Assembly (NCBI GenBank): GCA_017416465.1
Contig: JAFQCK010000025.1
Span: 21,415-85,414, forward strand
Length of the DNA: 64,000 nucleotides
Source of the DNA: Lachnospiraceae bacterium
GTDB taxonomy: Bacteria > Bacillota > Clostridia > Lachnospirales > Lachnospiraceae
Direction: 5' to 3'
Under the pieces are notes generated by a model that was not told where the DNA came from, did not search any database, and was given only the letters and a program-made list of their open reading frames with translations. Each line of letters starts with the position of its first letter. Within the stretch, counting starts at the first letter, position 1. This document shows, piece by piece, positions 35,898 to 43,936 of this stretch. Made by a program: the position numbers and the translations under genes.

Positions 35898-37781
35898 ATG
35901 CCTAGATTAGAAGATAAATATTATTGGCGTGCAGATGATATTCCGCAAAAGCTACAACCTTTTTATCAAGGCTACAGTAAAGTCTCAGGACACAAGCTAT
36001 TAGGCGAACTAAGTGGAACAGTGTATATGAAATCTAATCGTGAATACGGACATTACGGCATAGCTACTGTAGATAAATATGGCAAAATTCATGTGAATCC
36101 GTATATTCAAATAACATCAGATGAGTGGGCATATGTCCTTGCACATTGCCTTCTACATCTCGCCTTCGGACATTTTGATGATGCTAAAATTCCAAAAGAT
36201 GATTTTAACAATTTTAACTCTGAACTTTGGAACAAAGCCTGTGATATTTATATTACACGCTTTTTATATGACATAGATTTTGGAACACCTTTAACAGATG
36301 ACCCAGCTGATTTTTATTCTATAAAGTTAAATGATGAAGCAAAAATATATGAACATCTTGTATATTTAAACGAAAATGTTTCAGACAACAGTGTTTTGAA
36401 TAAGAGTGATTTAAATAAAAAAAGTTCATACAGTATCTACGGAACTAACGGAGACCAGAAAGATATGCTTGGACTTGACAAACCCATTGTATATAAAAAT
36501 GGCGAACATAATCAATTTATAGAAGATTTTTCTCTAGCGATTAACCGTTCTGTATCAAACGCAGTTCACTTTGCTGGAGGATATGATAACTTCAAAGAAG
36601 ATTCTGTTATAAAAAAGGCTTCTAACTGGTTTCTTACACATTATCCCCTACTCGGTGGCCTTGCATCTTCATTTAAAATTATTGAAAATCCTGATATGTG
36701 TTACAAATATGAAATACACATCGCAGCCGTTGATATTTCTGCGGGTGAAATTTATGTAAATACTTCTGCAAATTTAACAGAAGAAGAATGGAAATTTGTT
36801 CTTGCACACGAATATCTTCATGCAGGATTAAGCCATCATAAACGCTGTCTTGGACGTAATAAATATTTATGGAATGTAGCATGTGACTATGTAATCAATG
36901 ATTGGCTAATCGAAATGCAAATCGGAAAAATGCCTGAAGAAGGACTTCTGTTTGATAAAGATTTACATGGTTACTCTGCCGAAGCAATCTATGACATTAT
37001 CATTAAAGAGATGAGAAAATCCAAAAAACATGCCACATTTCGCGGATTTGGTCATGGTGACATTATGACTGATAATGTTAAGGGTTTTGCTTCAAATATT
37101 CACGCCAAAGGAATAACCTTAGATGAATTTTTTAAAAATGCTTTAAAAGAAGGCTTGGATTTCCATAATTCAAATAATCGTGGATATCTTCCTGCTGGAT
37201 TAATTGAAGAAATCAAAGCTTTATCTACTCCACCTATACCTTGGGAAGTGGAGCTTGGAAATTGGTTTGACATAAATTTTCCACCTCTTGAAAAACACAG
37301 AACTTACGCAAGACCGAGCAGAAGACAAGGCGCAACCCCTGATATCCCAAGACCTCGTTATGTTCTGATGGAAGAAGATAAATTAAGCAGAACATTTGGT
37401 GTAGTAATTGACACCTCGGGCTCTATGTCAACAAAGCAAATAGGCTTAGCACTTGGCGCAATCGCAAGTTATGCTGTTTCGAAAGATGTTCCTTTAGTTC
37501 GTGTAGTATTTTGTGATGCAGACGCTTATGATGCCGGTTATATGACCCCTTATGATGTTGCCGGAAAAGTAAAGATTATCGGACGTGGTGGAACTATACT
37601 TCAACCTGCGATTACATTATTAGAAAAAGCAAAAGATTTTCCAAAAGATGGACCTATACTTATAATAACTGACGGATATATTGAAAACAGAATTTCAATT
37701 CATATAGAACATGCATATCTTTTACCTAAAGGAAACAAATTACCATTTAATCCTAAAGGTAAAGTATTCTATTTTAAATAA
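35898..37781 (+). CDS. VWA protein with duplicated DUF2201-type metallopeptidase domains
   Basis: The protein has 627 residues. Two related peptidase-like domains come first. In the first, AYVLAHCLLHLAFGHFDD has HxxxH but Cys where the catalytic Glu belongs. In the second (~310-340), FVLAHEYLHAGLSHH has a full HExxH zincin site. A VWA-like domain follows (~495-627), with the metal site DTSGSMS and a later TDGYIE. The family is the usual partner of MoxR ATPases. The protein probably docks to the ATPase encoded upstream and may cleave or remodel a target. The copy difference suggests one working and one structural domain. Confidence 0.88.
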   Translation: MPRLEDKYYWRADDIPQKLQPFYQGYSKVSGHKLLGELSGTVYMKSNREYGHYGIATVDKYGKIHVNPYIQITSDEWAYVLAHCLLHLAFGHFDDAKIPKDDFNNFNSELWNKACDIYITRFLYDIDFGTPLTDDPADFYSIKLNDEAKIYEHLVYLNENVSDNSVLNKSDLNKKSSYSIYGTNGDQKDMLGLDKPIVYKNGEHNQFIEDFSLAINRSVSNAVHFAGGYDNFKEDSVIKKASNWFLTHYPLLGGLASSFKIIENPDMCYKYEIHIAAVDISAGEIYVNTSANLTEEEWKFVLAHEYLHAGLSHHKRCLGRNKYLWNVACDYVINDWLIEMQIGKMPEEGLLFDKDLHGYSAEAIYDIIIKEMRKSKKHATFRGFGHGDIMTDNVKGFASNIHAKGITLDEFFKNALKEGLDFHNSNNRGYLPAGLIEEIKALSTPPIPWEVELGNWFDINFPPLEKHRTYARPSRRQGATPDIPRPRYVLMEEDKLSRTFGVVIDTSGSMSTKQIGLALGAIASYAVSKDVPLVRVVFCDADAYDAGYMTPYDVAGKVKIIGRGGTILQPAITLLEKAKDFPKDGPILIITDGYIENRISIHIEHAYLLPKGNKLPFNPKGKVFYFK

Positions 37782-37809
37782 TAATATAAATTGAGGTGAT
37801 TATTAAATT

Positions 37810-38418
37810 ATGATTATTCAGATAAGCTCAGGTCAAGGACCAGTAGAGTGCGAATTAGCAGTAAAAAAATTGTTAACATCTCTTATGGATGAATTTTCAG
37901 ATATCGAAATATTATCTAAACATGCCTCAAAAACAATGGGCTATTATACTTCTGTACTTTTTGAAACAAAGAACGATTTATCTTTCTTAGAAGGCAGTAT
38001 ACAGTGGATATGTGAAAGTCCATTAAGAAACGGACATAAAAGAAAAAACTGGTTCGTTGATGTAAGTATAATACCCGAAGTTAAAAATATCTGTAATGAA
38101 CATGATATCTGCCTGAAACAAGATGTTCGTATGGAACGTTTCCACTCAGGTGGCAAAGGTGGACAAAATGTAAATAAAGTTGAAACCGGCGTCAGACTTA
38201 TACATATTCCAACAGGCATCACAGTTACTTCAACTGCTGAGAGAAGCCAGTTACTTAACCGTAAAAATGCTTTAAATAAATTAAATATTATTCTAGAGGA
38301 ACATTCAAAAAATGCTAAACAGAAACAGATTAATTCTGCTTGGAGGGAGCATACTAAAATTGTACGTGGTAATCCTGTTAGGGTGTATAAGGGGATGAGT
38401 TTTAGGTTGGTGAAATAA
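37810..38418 (+). CDS. prfH: Peptide chain release factor homologue PrfH
   Basis: The protein has 202 residues, much shorter than RF1/RF2. It keeps the GGQ loop ([21 protein letters not shown] at 117-119) and the basic C-terminal helix, but lacks the long N-terminal helical domain and the standard codon-reading motifs. PrfH is known to occur beside RtcB, and such pairs rescue ribosomes damaged in the decoding centre: PrfH frees the stalled peptide and RtcB reseals the rRNA. The gene is last in the operon, followed by a strong terminator at 38477. Confidence 0.92.
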   Translation: MIIQISSGQGPVECELAVKKLLTSLMDEFSDIEILSKHASKTMGYYTSVLFETKNDLSFLEGSIQWICESPLRNGHKRKNWFVDVSIIPEVKNICNEHDICLKQDVRMERFHSGGKGGQNVNKVETGVRLIHIPTGITVTSTAERSQLLNRKNALNKLNIILEEHSKNAKQKQINSAWREHTKIVRGNPVRVYKGMSFRLVK

Positions 38419-38476
38419 ATATTATATCTACTTTACTTGCACCATCTCTCTATATATAACAATTCTAATAAAAAAG

Positions 38477-38539
38477 ATAGTTTATATTCTTGCATAAATT
38501 TTATCTTTTTAGTAAGAATATAAACTATTTTTCTTTTTT
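38477..38539 (+). terminator. Intrinsic terminator of the RtcB-PrfH operon
   Basis: ATAGTTTATATTCTT (38477-38491) pairs perfectly with AAGAATATAAACTAT (38514-38528), followed by a long T-rich run. It lies 59 bases after the prfH stop. Confidence 0.85.
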
Positions 38540-38597
38540 ATAATCGTTATATTTTATACTGTCGATTTTATAATTATTACATTTAAATATTGTAACT

Positions 38598-39245
38598 TTA
38601 TTTTTCAAAATAAGTTCTTAACTCATCAGACAATTCATTATATAATTCTCCTAATAAGCCTTTTTTTATCTCATAAATACACTCAACATATTTCTCTTCT
38701 TTAATTTGCTTTTTAAATATAAAAATAATCGTATATTTTTCACTTATAAATTCATCAATAGTTCTTGGAATTAAAGTTACCGGAAACGACGTATCTTTAA
38801 TATTTTTAAATCCTAATGTGGCAATATTTCCATAACCATATGTAAAATCAACATACTGTGATATCTTATCTTTCAAACCAACTTTCATATATTTAGCATC
38901 TTTTAGTTTAAGAATATCTGCACAACACGAACTTTTTTCATTAACAGTACTACGGCTATGATTTCTTGAAGGCGAACAATCTTGTATAGTTATTCCATCT
39001 CCCTTGCCTTCATTATACCTTTTACATCTATTATAAAATTCATTTGCATTCAAAGTTTTACTATCAATCCCGAATAAGTGCATAAAATTTTTCTTTTCAA
39101 AACGACATTGAAACCAAAAATATTCAGAGCTTCTATTTTTAGCAACAAGCAAAAAAGAATTTTCAACTAATTTAGAATATTCAAACGCAGCTTTATATAT
39201 ATGCTTTAATAATTCCTTATCATTTAGCCTTTTATTTATAATCAT
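38598..39245 (-). CDS. Nuclease-like protein resembling PBECR4, downstream of a structured RNA
   Basis: The protein has 215 residues, soluble. The segment FEKKNFMHLFGID resembles the start of the PBECR4-type domain (phage-associated relatives of barnase, EndoU and RelE-like RNases). This is my best guess and not certain. A basic and Ser-rich middle (PSRNHSRSTVNEKSS) and a Lys-rich second half follow. The gene begins 23 bases after an intrinsic terminator that ends a ~210-nt structured transcript with its own promoter. That order (promoter, RNA, terminator, RNase-like gene) is the plan of type III toxin-antitoxin loci. It also fits an attenuated leader. Confidence 0.6.
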   Translation of the reverse strand: MIINKRLNDKELLKHIYKAAFEYSKLVENSFLLVAKNRSSEYFWFQCRFEKKNFMHLFGIDSKTLNANEFYNRCKRYNEGKGDGITIQDCSPSRNHSRSTVNEKSSCCADILKLKDAKYMKVGLKDKISQYVDFTYGYGNIATLGFKNIKDTSFPVTLIPRTIDEFISEKYTIIFIFKKQIKEEKYVECIYEIKKGLLGELYNELSDELRTYFEK

Positions 39246-39256
39246 CCTCTACTCCC

Positions 39257-39474
39257 CAAAAAAACAAAAGAGTCTTGCTCTTCGCAAGACTCTAATTCTA
39301 CTGTAAAATACTGGTTTATTTAGGTGCGTGCCACCCAATTGAAAGCCTTCCACTTTCATTCGAAATCAACTATTTCGTAGAGTAGTTGCATAGTTTTAAC
39401 GTTTCCAGTATAACGGCGATACGCTCCTTATATCGCGTGTCCATATTAATATGGAGAAGAAATTCTCTTCTGGC
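39257..39474 (-). ncRNA. Structured leader or antitoxin-like RNA with intrinsic terminator
   Basis: The minus-strand transcript would begin near 39474. It can form a series of hairpins: CCATATTAATATGG, GCGATA/TATCGC, CGAAAT/ATTTCG, GAAAG/CTTTC and GGTG/CACC. A long-range ATACTGG/CCAGTAT pairing is also possible. It ends with GAGTCTTGCGAAGAGCAAGACTC (stem 39269-39293) and a T-run. It has no coding frame and no clear tandem repeats. GGGTGGCACGCACC is faintly like a T-box core, but the other T-box motifs are missing. I do not recognise a known family. Confidence 0.6.
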
Positions 39475-39480
39475 AACTTC

Positions 39481-39509
39481 AGTATATCACTTATTTAAAC
39501 TGAATACAA
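39481..39509 (-). promoter_or_regulatory. Sigma-A type promoter of the structured RNA
   Basis: On the minus strand TTGTAT (39509-39504) and TATACT (39486-39481) are separated by 17 bases. Transcription would start near 39474, right at the structured region. Confidence 0.7.
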
Positions 39510-39646
39510 TTGGTATTTTTATCTTGCTCACTATAAAAAATCACCATCTTTAATATATCAAACATATTATAACACATTCTTAAAGGCATTACAACATTTT
39601 AATATGTTATTTCAATTTGCGATATTTAAAAGGATATTAAAAAAGA

Positions 39647-40984
39647 TTACCATCCCATCTCATGTGCCACATATTCCTTCAACCTAAATATTATATACAG
39701 AGGAATACTCCACACATGTGTCTCTCCATCCATATTATCCCCTACATTTTTTAGTGACGTTTTGATTGCCATCTTTGGGTTATATCTGTTACAAAACATA
39801 TGCAAACTTTTAGCCTTAGTATTATCCGCCGATTTTACTTCTATCGGAAGAAGTATTCCTTCATAATCTGAAATAAAATCTACTTCCGCATCTGTTTTTG
39901 TTCTCCAAAAATAGCTTTCAACCCCCATACATTTTAACTGTGTCATAATATAATTTTCTGTTAATGCTCCCTTAAAATGAATATAAGCAGTATCACCATC
40001 TAAAATTGTTCTATAATTCACATTTGATTTTCTTCTAAGAAGTCCTACATCAGACATATACACCTTAAAATAAGTATTATCCGCCATTCCCGAAAGTGGA
40101 AGTTCAGGATTTGATACCAAATTCAACTTATATGCAATCCCCGCATTAACAAGCCATTCTAACGCATCTTCCAAATCCTTTGAACGCGCCCCTTTCTTTA
40201 CGTGAGAAAATATAAATTTATTATTATCTCTAGCTATCTGTAAAGGAATTGCATCCCAAATCAATCTAACCTTTGTTGCAGTATCTGTTGTTGTATGCTT
40301 GCCAAAGTCATCCGCATAGTCCTTAAGAATTCTATCTTGAACTTCTTCCACTTCCTTATAATCATGCGTATCTACCCATGTCTGCACCGCTTCCGGCATA
40401 CCACCAACAATATAATAATTTTTCAAATACTTTTCTAAAGGAATTGTATATGTTTCCGAAAGCTCTCTTTCAAACGCAAATTTATTAATTCCATTAATAA
40501 ATTTTTCTCCTCCGTCAGCAATTACAAATTCTTCAAAACTCATTGGATACATTTCAATTCTGTCTACTTTACCTACCGGAAATGAAATACCTTCTTTTCT
40601 AAGAGCTACGCCAAGCAAGGAACCTGCTGCAATAATATGAAGCTCCGGCATATTTTCACAAAAATATTTAAGAGATTGTATCGCACGCGGACAATCTTGA
40701 ATCTCATCGAAAACAACTAATGTCTTCCCATTAACAATTTTTTTTCCATAAACAACATTAGCTAGTTCATCAATAATTCTCTCGACATCAAAATCATAAT
40801 CAAAAACAGACTTTAATCCTGTATTCCCATCAAAATTGAAATATGCAACATCTTCAAATTCTTTTTTTCCAAATTCTTTAATAAGATATGTTTTACCACA
40901 CTGACGAACCCCTGTAATCAGTAACGGTTTTCTGTTCTTTTTATCTTTCCACTTCAATAATTTACTTAGCGTTTTTCTTTCCAT
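39647..40984 (-). CDS. AAA ATPase with C-terminal DUF4143 domain
   Basis: The protein has 445 residues. Walker A is GVRQCGKTYLI (residues ~20-30), Walker B is TLVVFDEIQDCPRAI, and sensor 1 is HIIAAGSLLG. The C-terminal DUF4143 part has the nuclease-like core (FWRTKTDAEVDFIS with the Asp, then LPIEVKSAD with E-x-K), related to the PD-(D/E)XK fold. The family is widespread as a solitary gene; its role is not settled. AGAGG precedes the ATG. Three 32-bp direct repeats lie 85-180 bases upstream. Confidence 0.88.
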   Translation of the reverse strand: MERKTLSKLLKWKDKKNRKPLLITGVRQCGKTYLIKEFGKKEFEDVAYFNFDGNTGLKSVFDYDFDVERIIDELANVVYGKKIVNGKTLVVFDEIQDCPRAIQSLKYFCENMPELHIIAAGSLLGVALRKEGISFPVGKVDRIEMYPMSFEEFVIADGGEKFINGINKFAFERELSETYTIPLEKYLKNYYIVGGMPEAVQTWVDTHDYKEVEEVQDRILKDYADDFGKHTTTDTATKVRLIWDAIPLQIARDNNKFIFSHVKKGARSKDLEDALEWLVNAGIAYKLNLVSNPELPLSGMADNTYFKVYMSDVGLLRRKSNVNYRTILDGDTAYIHFKGALTENYIMTQLKCMGVESYFWRTKTDAEVDFISDYEGILLPIEVKSADNTKAKSLHMFCNRYNPKMAIKTSLKNVGDNMDGETHVWSIPLYIIFRLKEYVAHEMGW

Positions 40985-41069
40985 ATATAACCTCTTTTCA
41001 CGACACTTTATAGAGTTCTTTTAAAAAAATACTTTTAACTAAGTTTAACATATTTATACCTAAAAGTCT

Positions 41070-41165
41070 ATTTTGTTTGCGTTTTTGGCACGAATAATTG
41101 TATTTAGTCTGCGTTTTTTGGACGAATAAATGTATTTTATCTGCATTTTCGGCACGAATAATTGT
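41070..41165. repeat. Three tandem 32-bp direct repeats upstream of the DUF4143 gene
   Basis: Units are 41070-41101, 41102-41133 and 41134-41165. They share ATTT, then GC(G/A)TTTT, then GG-ACGAATAA-TGT; in the minus direction each reads ACA-TTATTCGT-CC. The exact 32-bp period and position suggest operator or protein-binding sites rather than chance. Confidence 0.75.
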
Positions 41166-41180
41166 CATCTAATATAAGTT

Positions 41181-41420
41181 CTAATATAAGTTTTCTATTA
41201 TCCTCCCCTTTTCTTCATCACCATTTATTAACTTACTGATTGTTTTTAGAACACTATTTTCAGCCTTAACATCTTCATTTACACATTCCTGTATATCTCT
41301 ATAAAAGAAAACTTCACGTATAATTTCTTTTAACAATTGCTCAAATAATTAACATTCCACCTTTCTCTCTGCGTTACTCTTTATTTCTTCTCCCATAAAA
41401 GGTGGTATAAAAGTTATCAT
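41181..41420 (-). pseudogene. Relic of a NERD-type nuclease gene with in-frame TAA
   Basis: AGAGG lies before ATG 41420. The frame reads MITFIPPFMGEEIKSNAERKVEC, then TAA at codon 24, then LFEQLLKEI and about 45 more residues to a TAG at 41181. The opening closely resembles NERD-domain proteins (IPPF, then KSNAERKVFEQL). It appears as a short, broken leftover; the rest of the domain is absent. Confidence 0.5.
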
Positions 41421-41535
41421 TACTAAGCCTCTTTTCTACAATATATTTAAAAAACCAATTATAAGATAATCACTTTAATCTATATTTCATAACGCAAATT
41501 ATATCACCTTTCAGAGCTAATGTGTATATAAACCA

Positions 41536-42780
41536 TCACTCCCAAACCTCTAACTCAACCTCAAACCCTTTCTTTCGCGCATACATTTCCAACCACTCCA
41601 TTACCTCTCTATCCGGTTCCTCATTATATTTAAGAGAAGCCTGAATTATTTTTCCTTCATATATTTCTACCGTCACATATGCTTCCTCTTTGCACTCTGC
41701 CTTACGTAAAAACATTATATCTGTATGATTATCTACATAATTATCCAAATAAAACATAAGACAATTATGTTGTACAATAGACTCTATAACAAATTCTTCA
41801 ATATTCTTAGGATATGCTATCCCATACTTTTCATCAGAAAATTCATTATCTTTATTCCTTTTCTCATTAGATTCAAGTAATTTAGAATTCCAATATTCTC
41901 TTTCTTTTATTAAAACATCGTAAATCCAAGTTACCTTATCCTCAGATATTTCTTCACTTAGCTTTTTTCCTAATTTCCATTCTACACATTCCTTTATATT
42001 AAAAAATCCAATATAGACATAATACTGTGACGCTATCCAAAAACTTTTCAGCTCCTTATAGTGCTTTCGAAATTTTCTAACAATATTTTCATACTCCTCA
42101 TTATCACAAAGTAATTTATTCATATAGGCACACATAGACTCGTTCCATCTTTTATCAAACAGCCACGAATATCTATTTTGAATAAATAATAACTTTTCAC
42201 GTTTTTCCTCTGTATCAATCAATTTCGTTCCACCCTCACAGTTAATTGCTCTTAACAGACGTATGCTTAACCCTGAAAATATTTCCGAAGGACTCGAACC
42301 AATCAAATTATAATCTTCTATATCCTCTAAATTCGCTGCAAACTCATCTAATCCTGCTTTGTATAATGTTTCCTTAACACTTCCAATTTGCATACAATGA
42401 TGTATCTGTTCAAACATTCTTAATGGCTTGTCAGTTCTAAATTTTAAATTCCATTCCGGAAATTCTAAAGAAAATCTATCATACAATTTTCTTACCTGTC
42501 TGTGATTATATGCGACACATTCTTCTTTTACAAAACTCGAAAATTTAATTTCCTCTTCATCTGTCCAATAATAGTCTTTTGCAAAAATAAATCTACCAAA
42601 TGAAGATGCTACCCACTCATTATATATAACTAACTCAAAATAGTTAGCTTCTTCAAAAATAATACATATATCCTGACCTTTAGTATGTTTAATTTTTTCT
42701 GCTTCATTATATATCATTTGTATATCCACATAATCCGGATACCAAGCGTTAGCTTCTGTGTTATTAAAAAGTCTAAACAT
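41536..42780 (-). CDS. PcfJ-like domain protein
   Basis: The protein has 414 residues, soluble. The last ~120 residues match the PcfJ pattern: IVQHNCLMFYLDNYVDN, then DIMFLRKAE, a YVTVEIYEGKIIQASLKYN strand pair, and the Glu-rich MEWLEMYARKKG end. PcfJ-like proteins occur on conjugative plasmids and in accessory regions; their function is not known. The first 290 residues are mostly helical and unrecognised. ATG 42780 is chosen because GGAG lies 8 bases ahead; the upstream ATG and GTG are too close to it. Confidence 0.65.
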   Translation of the reverse strand: MFRLFNNTEANAWYPDYVDIQMIYNEAEKIKHTKGQDICIIFEEANYFELVIYNEWVASSFGRFIFAKDYYWTDEEEIKFSSFVKEECVAYNHRQVRKLYDRFSLEFPEWNLKFRTDKPLRMFEQIHHCMQIGSVKETLYKAGLDEFAANLEDIEDYNLIGSSPSEIFSGLSIRLLRAINCEGGTKLIDTEEKREKLLFIQNRYSWLFDKRWNESMCAYMNKLLCDNEEYENIVRKFRKHYKELKSFWIASQYYVYIGFFNIKECVEWKLGKKLSEEISEDKVTWIYDVLIKEREYWNSKLLESNEKRNKDNEFSDEKYGIAYPKNIEEFVIESIVQHNCLMFYLDNYVDNHTDIMFLRKAECKEEAYVTVEIYEGKIIQASLKYNEEPDREVMEWLEMYARKKGFEVELEVWE

Positions 42781-42909
42781 AATCATCACTCCAAAATCAA
42801 GTTATACATTTAGTATAAATTTTACTGTGACAAATTATGTCATTCGTAATAAAAGGGTAATCTTCTAATAAAATTCGACCAATATTTTTCCATCATATTT
42901 TTGTGCATA

Positions 42910-42956
42910 AAAAAATAATGAAAAATCAATATCAATCGATTTTTCATTACTTTTTT
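42910..42956. terminator. Hairpin terminator near the Panacea-gene end
   Basis: AATGAAAAATC (42917-42927) pairs with GATTTTTCATT (42938-42948). T-rich sequence lies on both sides, so it can act in either direction. It follows the tail of the frameshifted Panacea-domain gene on the minus strand. Confidence 0.7.
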
Positions 42957-42964
42957 ATGTTGTA

Positions 42965-43174
42965 TTATAATTTAGGATTCAGTAGTCTTAATTCTTTCTC
43001 ATCTACATAAACCTTTTTATTTTTATCTATAATATGTTTTGCGTGATAATCCTTATATGCATCTATTAATAACTGTAATTTAACTTGACTTAATATATCC
43101 GACTGTCGCCTTAATTTAATTAAATCATCAAAATACTCTATCTCTAATTTATTATCTAAATGAACATAACCATC
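42965..43174 (-). pseudogene. Out-of-frame C-terminal tail of the Panacea-domain gene
   Basis: A 69-codon open frame starts right after an in-frame stop and has no start codon or ribosome site. It encodes DGYVHLDNKLEIEYFDDLIK and a further helical, charged stretch ending LLNPKL. It overlaps the end of the upstream frame (43156-43665) by 19 bases, shifted by one position. A single-base loss near 43175-43178 would explain it. Confidence 0.55.
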
Positions 43175-43665
43175 CTATCTAGCACTTTTATTATGTCAGC
43201 GTATTGTATTTCATACTCCTTTTTTCTTGAAAATGTATCCATTCTTTGTTCTTTTAATGTCTTACCTACACTCTTAGCAATCCATTCATTATCTTCATGG
43301 TCAATTTCTATTAATTCATCTATAGGTGCACACGAAAAAGCAACAAACATTTTAGTTAAGAAATTTTTTTCCTCTTCTGTCATATTCGTATAATCATCTA
43401 AATATTCTTGCGATATAATTCTCGAATAATTATTTTGAATTTCCGGAATAACTGCTCCGTTATCATAAGCATAAAAGTCTGCATCAATTAGAAGTGTACC
43501 TGTTTTTGCTAAATAAATATTCTGCGAAAGGTGCATTATTTTATTTAACCTTGCATTTCCCTCATAAAACGTTCTACCGTTTCTATTAATTAATTCTTTA
43601 GTAAAATACTTTTTTTCCTTATCTAGTGATAGAATATAATTTGCCACATAAAACTTATCCAACAT
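43156..43665 (-). CDS. Panacea (SocA/DUF4065-like) domain protein, C-terminus probably frameshifted
   Basis: The protein has 169 residues. The helices MLDKFYVANYILSL, then LNKIMHLSQNIYLAKTGTLL with DADFYAYDNGAVIPEIQNNY, match the Panacea domain (usual motif: GxxLFxDxFxAWxxGPV). Panacea proteins often act as antitoxins. The frame ends LDRMVMFI. A one-base-shifted frame continues for 69 sensible codons beyond it (42965-43174), so the original protein was about 235 residues. An upstream in-frame extension to 43725 exists, but GAGGTGG serves ATG 43665. No toxin gene is adjacent. Confidence 0.65.
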   Translation of the reverse strand: MLDKFYVANYILSLDKEKKYFTKELINRNGRTFYEGNARLNKIMHLSQNIYLAKTGTLLIDADFYAYDNGAVIPEIQNNYSRIISQEYLDDYTNMTEEEKNFLTKMFVAFSCAPIDELIEIDHEDNEWIAKSVGKTLKEQRMDTFSRKKEYEIQYADIIKVLDRMVMFI

Positions 43666-43936
43666 TTTTCCACCTCTTTTCAATAAATAAAAATTGACAA
43701 CATACTCACTTCCATCTAATAACAACTATATCAAAACGCCTTTATTTTGTCAACATATTATATGCAAATCATCATCTTTTTAATTTATTGCATTCAAACT
43801 CTTCTACTAAACTTTTTATCCCTACTATATTGTCTATCTATCTTCTCCAAAATTATTTCCACAAAATTAGTGAAAAAAACCAAATATTATGTTATTATAT
43901 TTACAGTTTGTATTTTTTTAGAAAGGACCCTTTACA

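Noticed and set aside
39301-39474. T-box riboswitch upstream of the nuclease-like gene
   Set aside because: GGGTGGCACGCACC is only partly like the T-box core, and the stem I motifs (AGAGAG, GGTTGGTG) seen in the real proS T-box are missing.
41070-41165. CRISPR array
   Set aside because: Units are contiguous with no spacers, only three copies, and there are no cas genes.
14701-43665. Stop-codon reassignment or general readthrough explaining the interrupted genes
   Set aside because: TAG and TAA both interrupt, many intact genes end normally with these codons, and a prfA of normal type is present.
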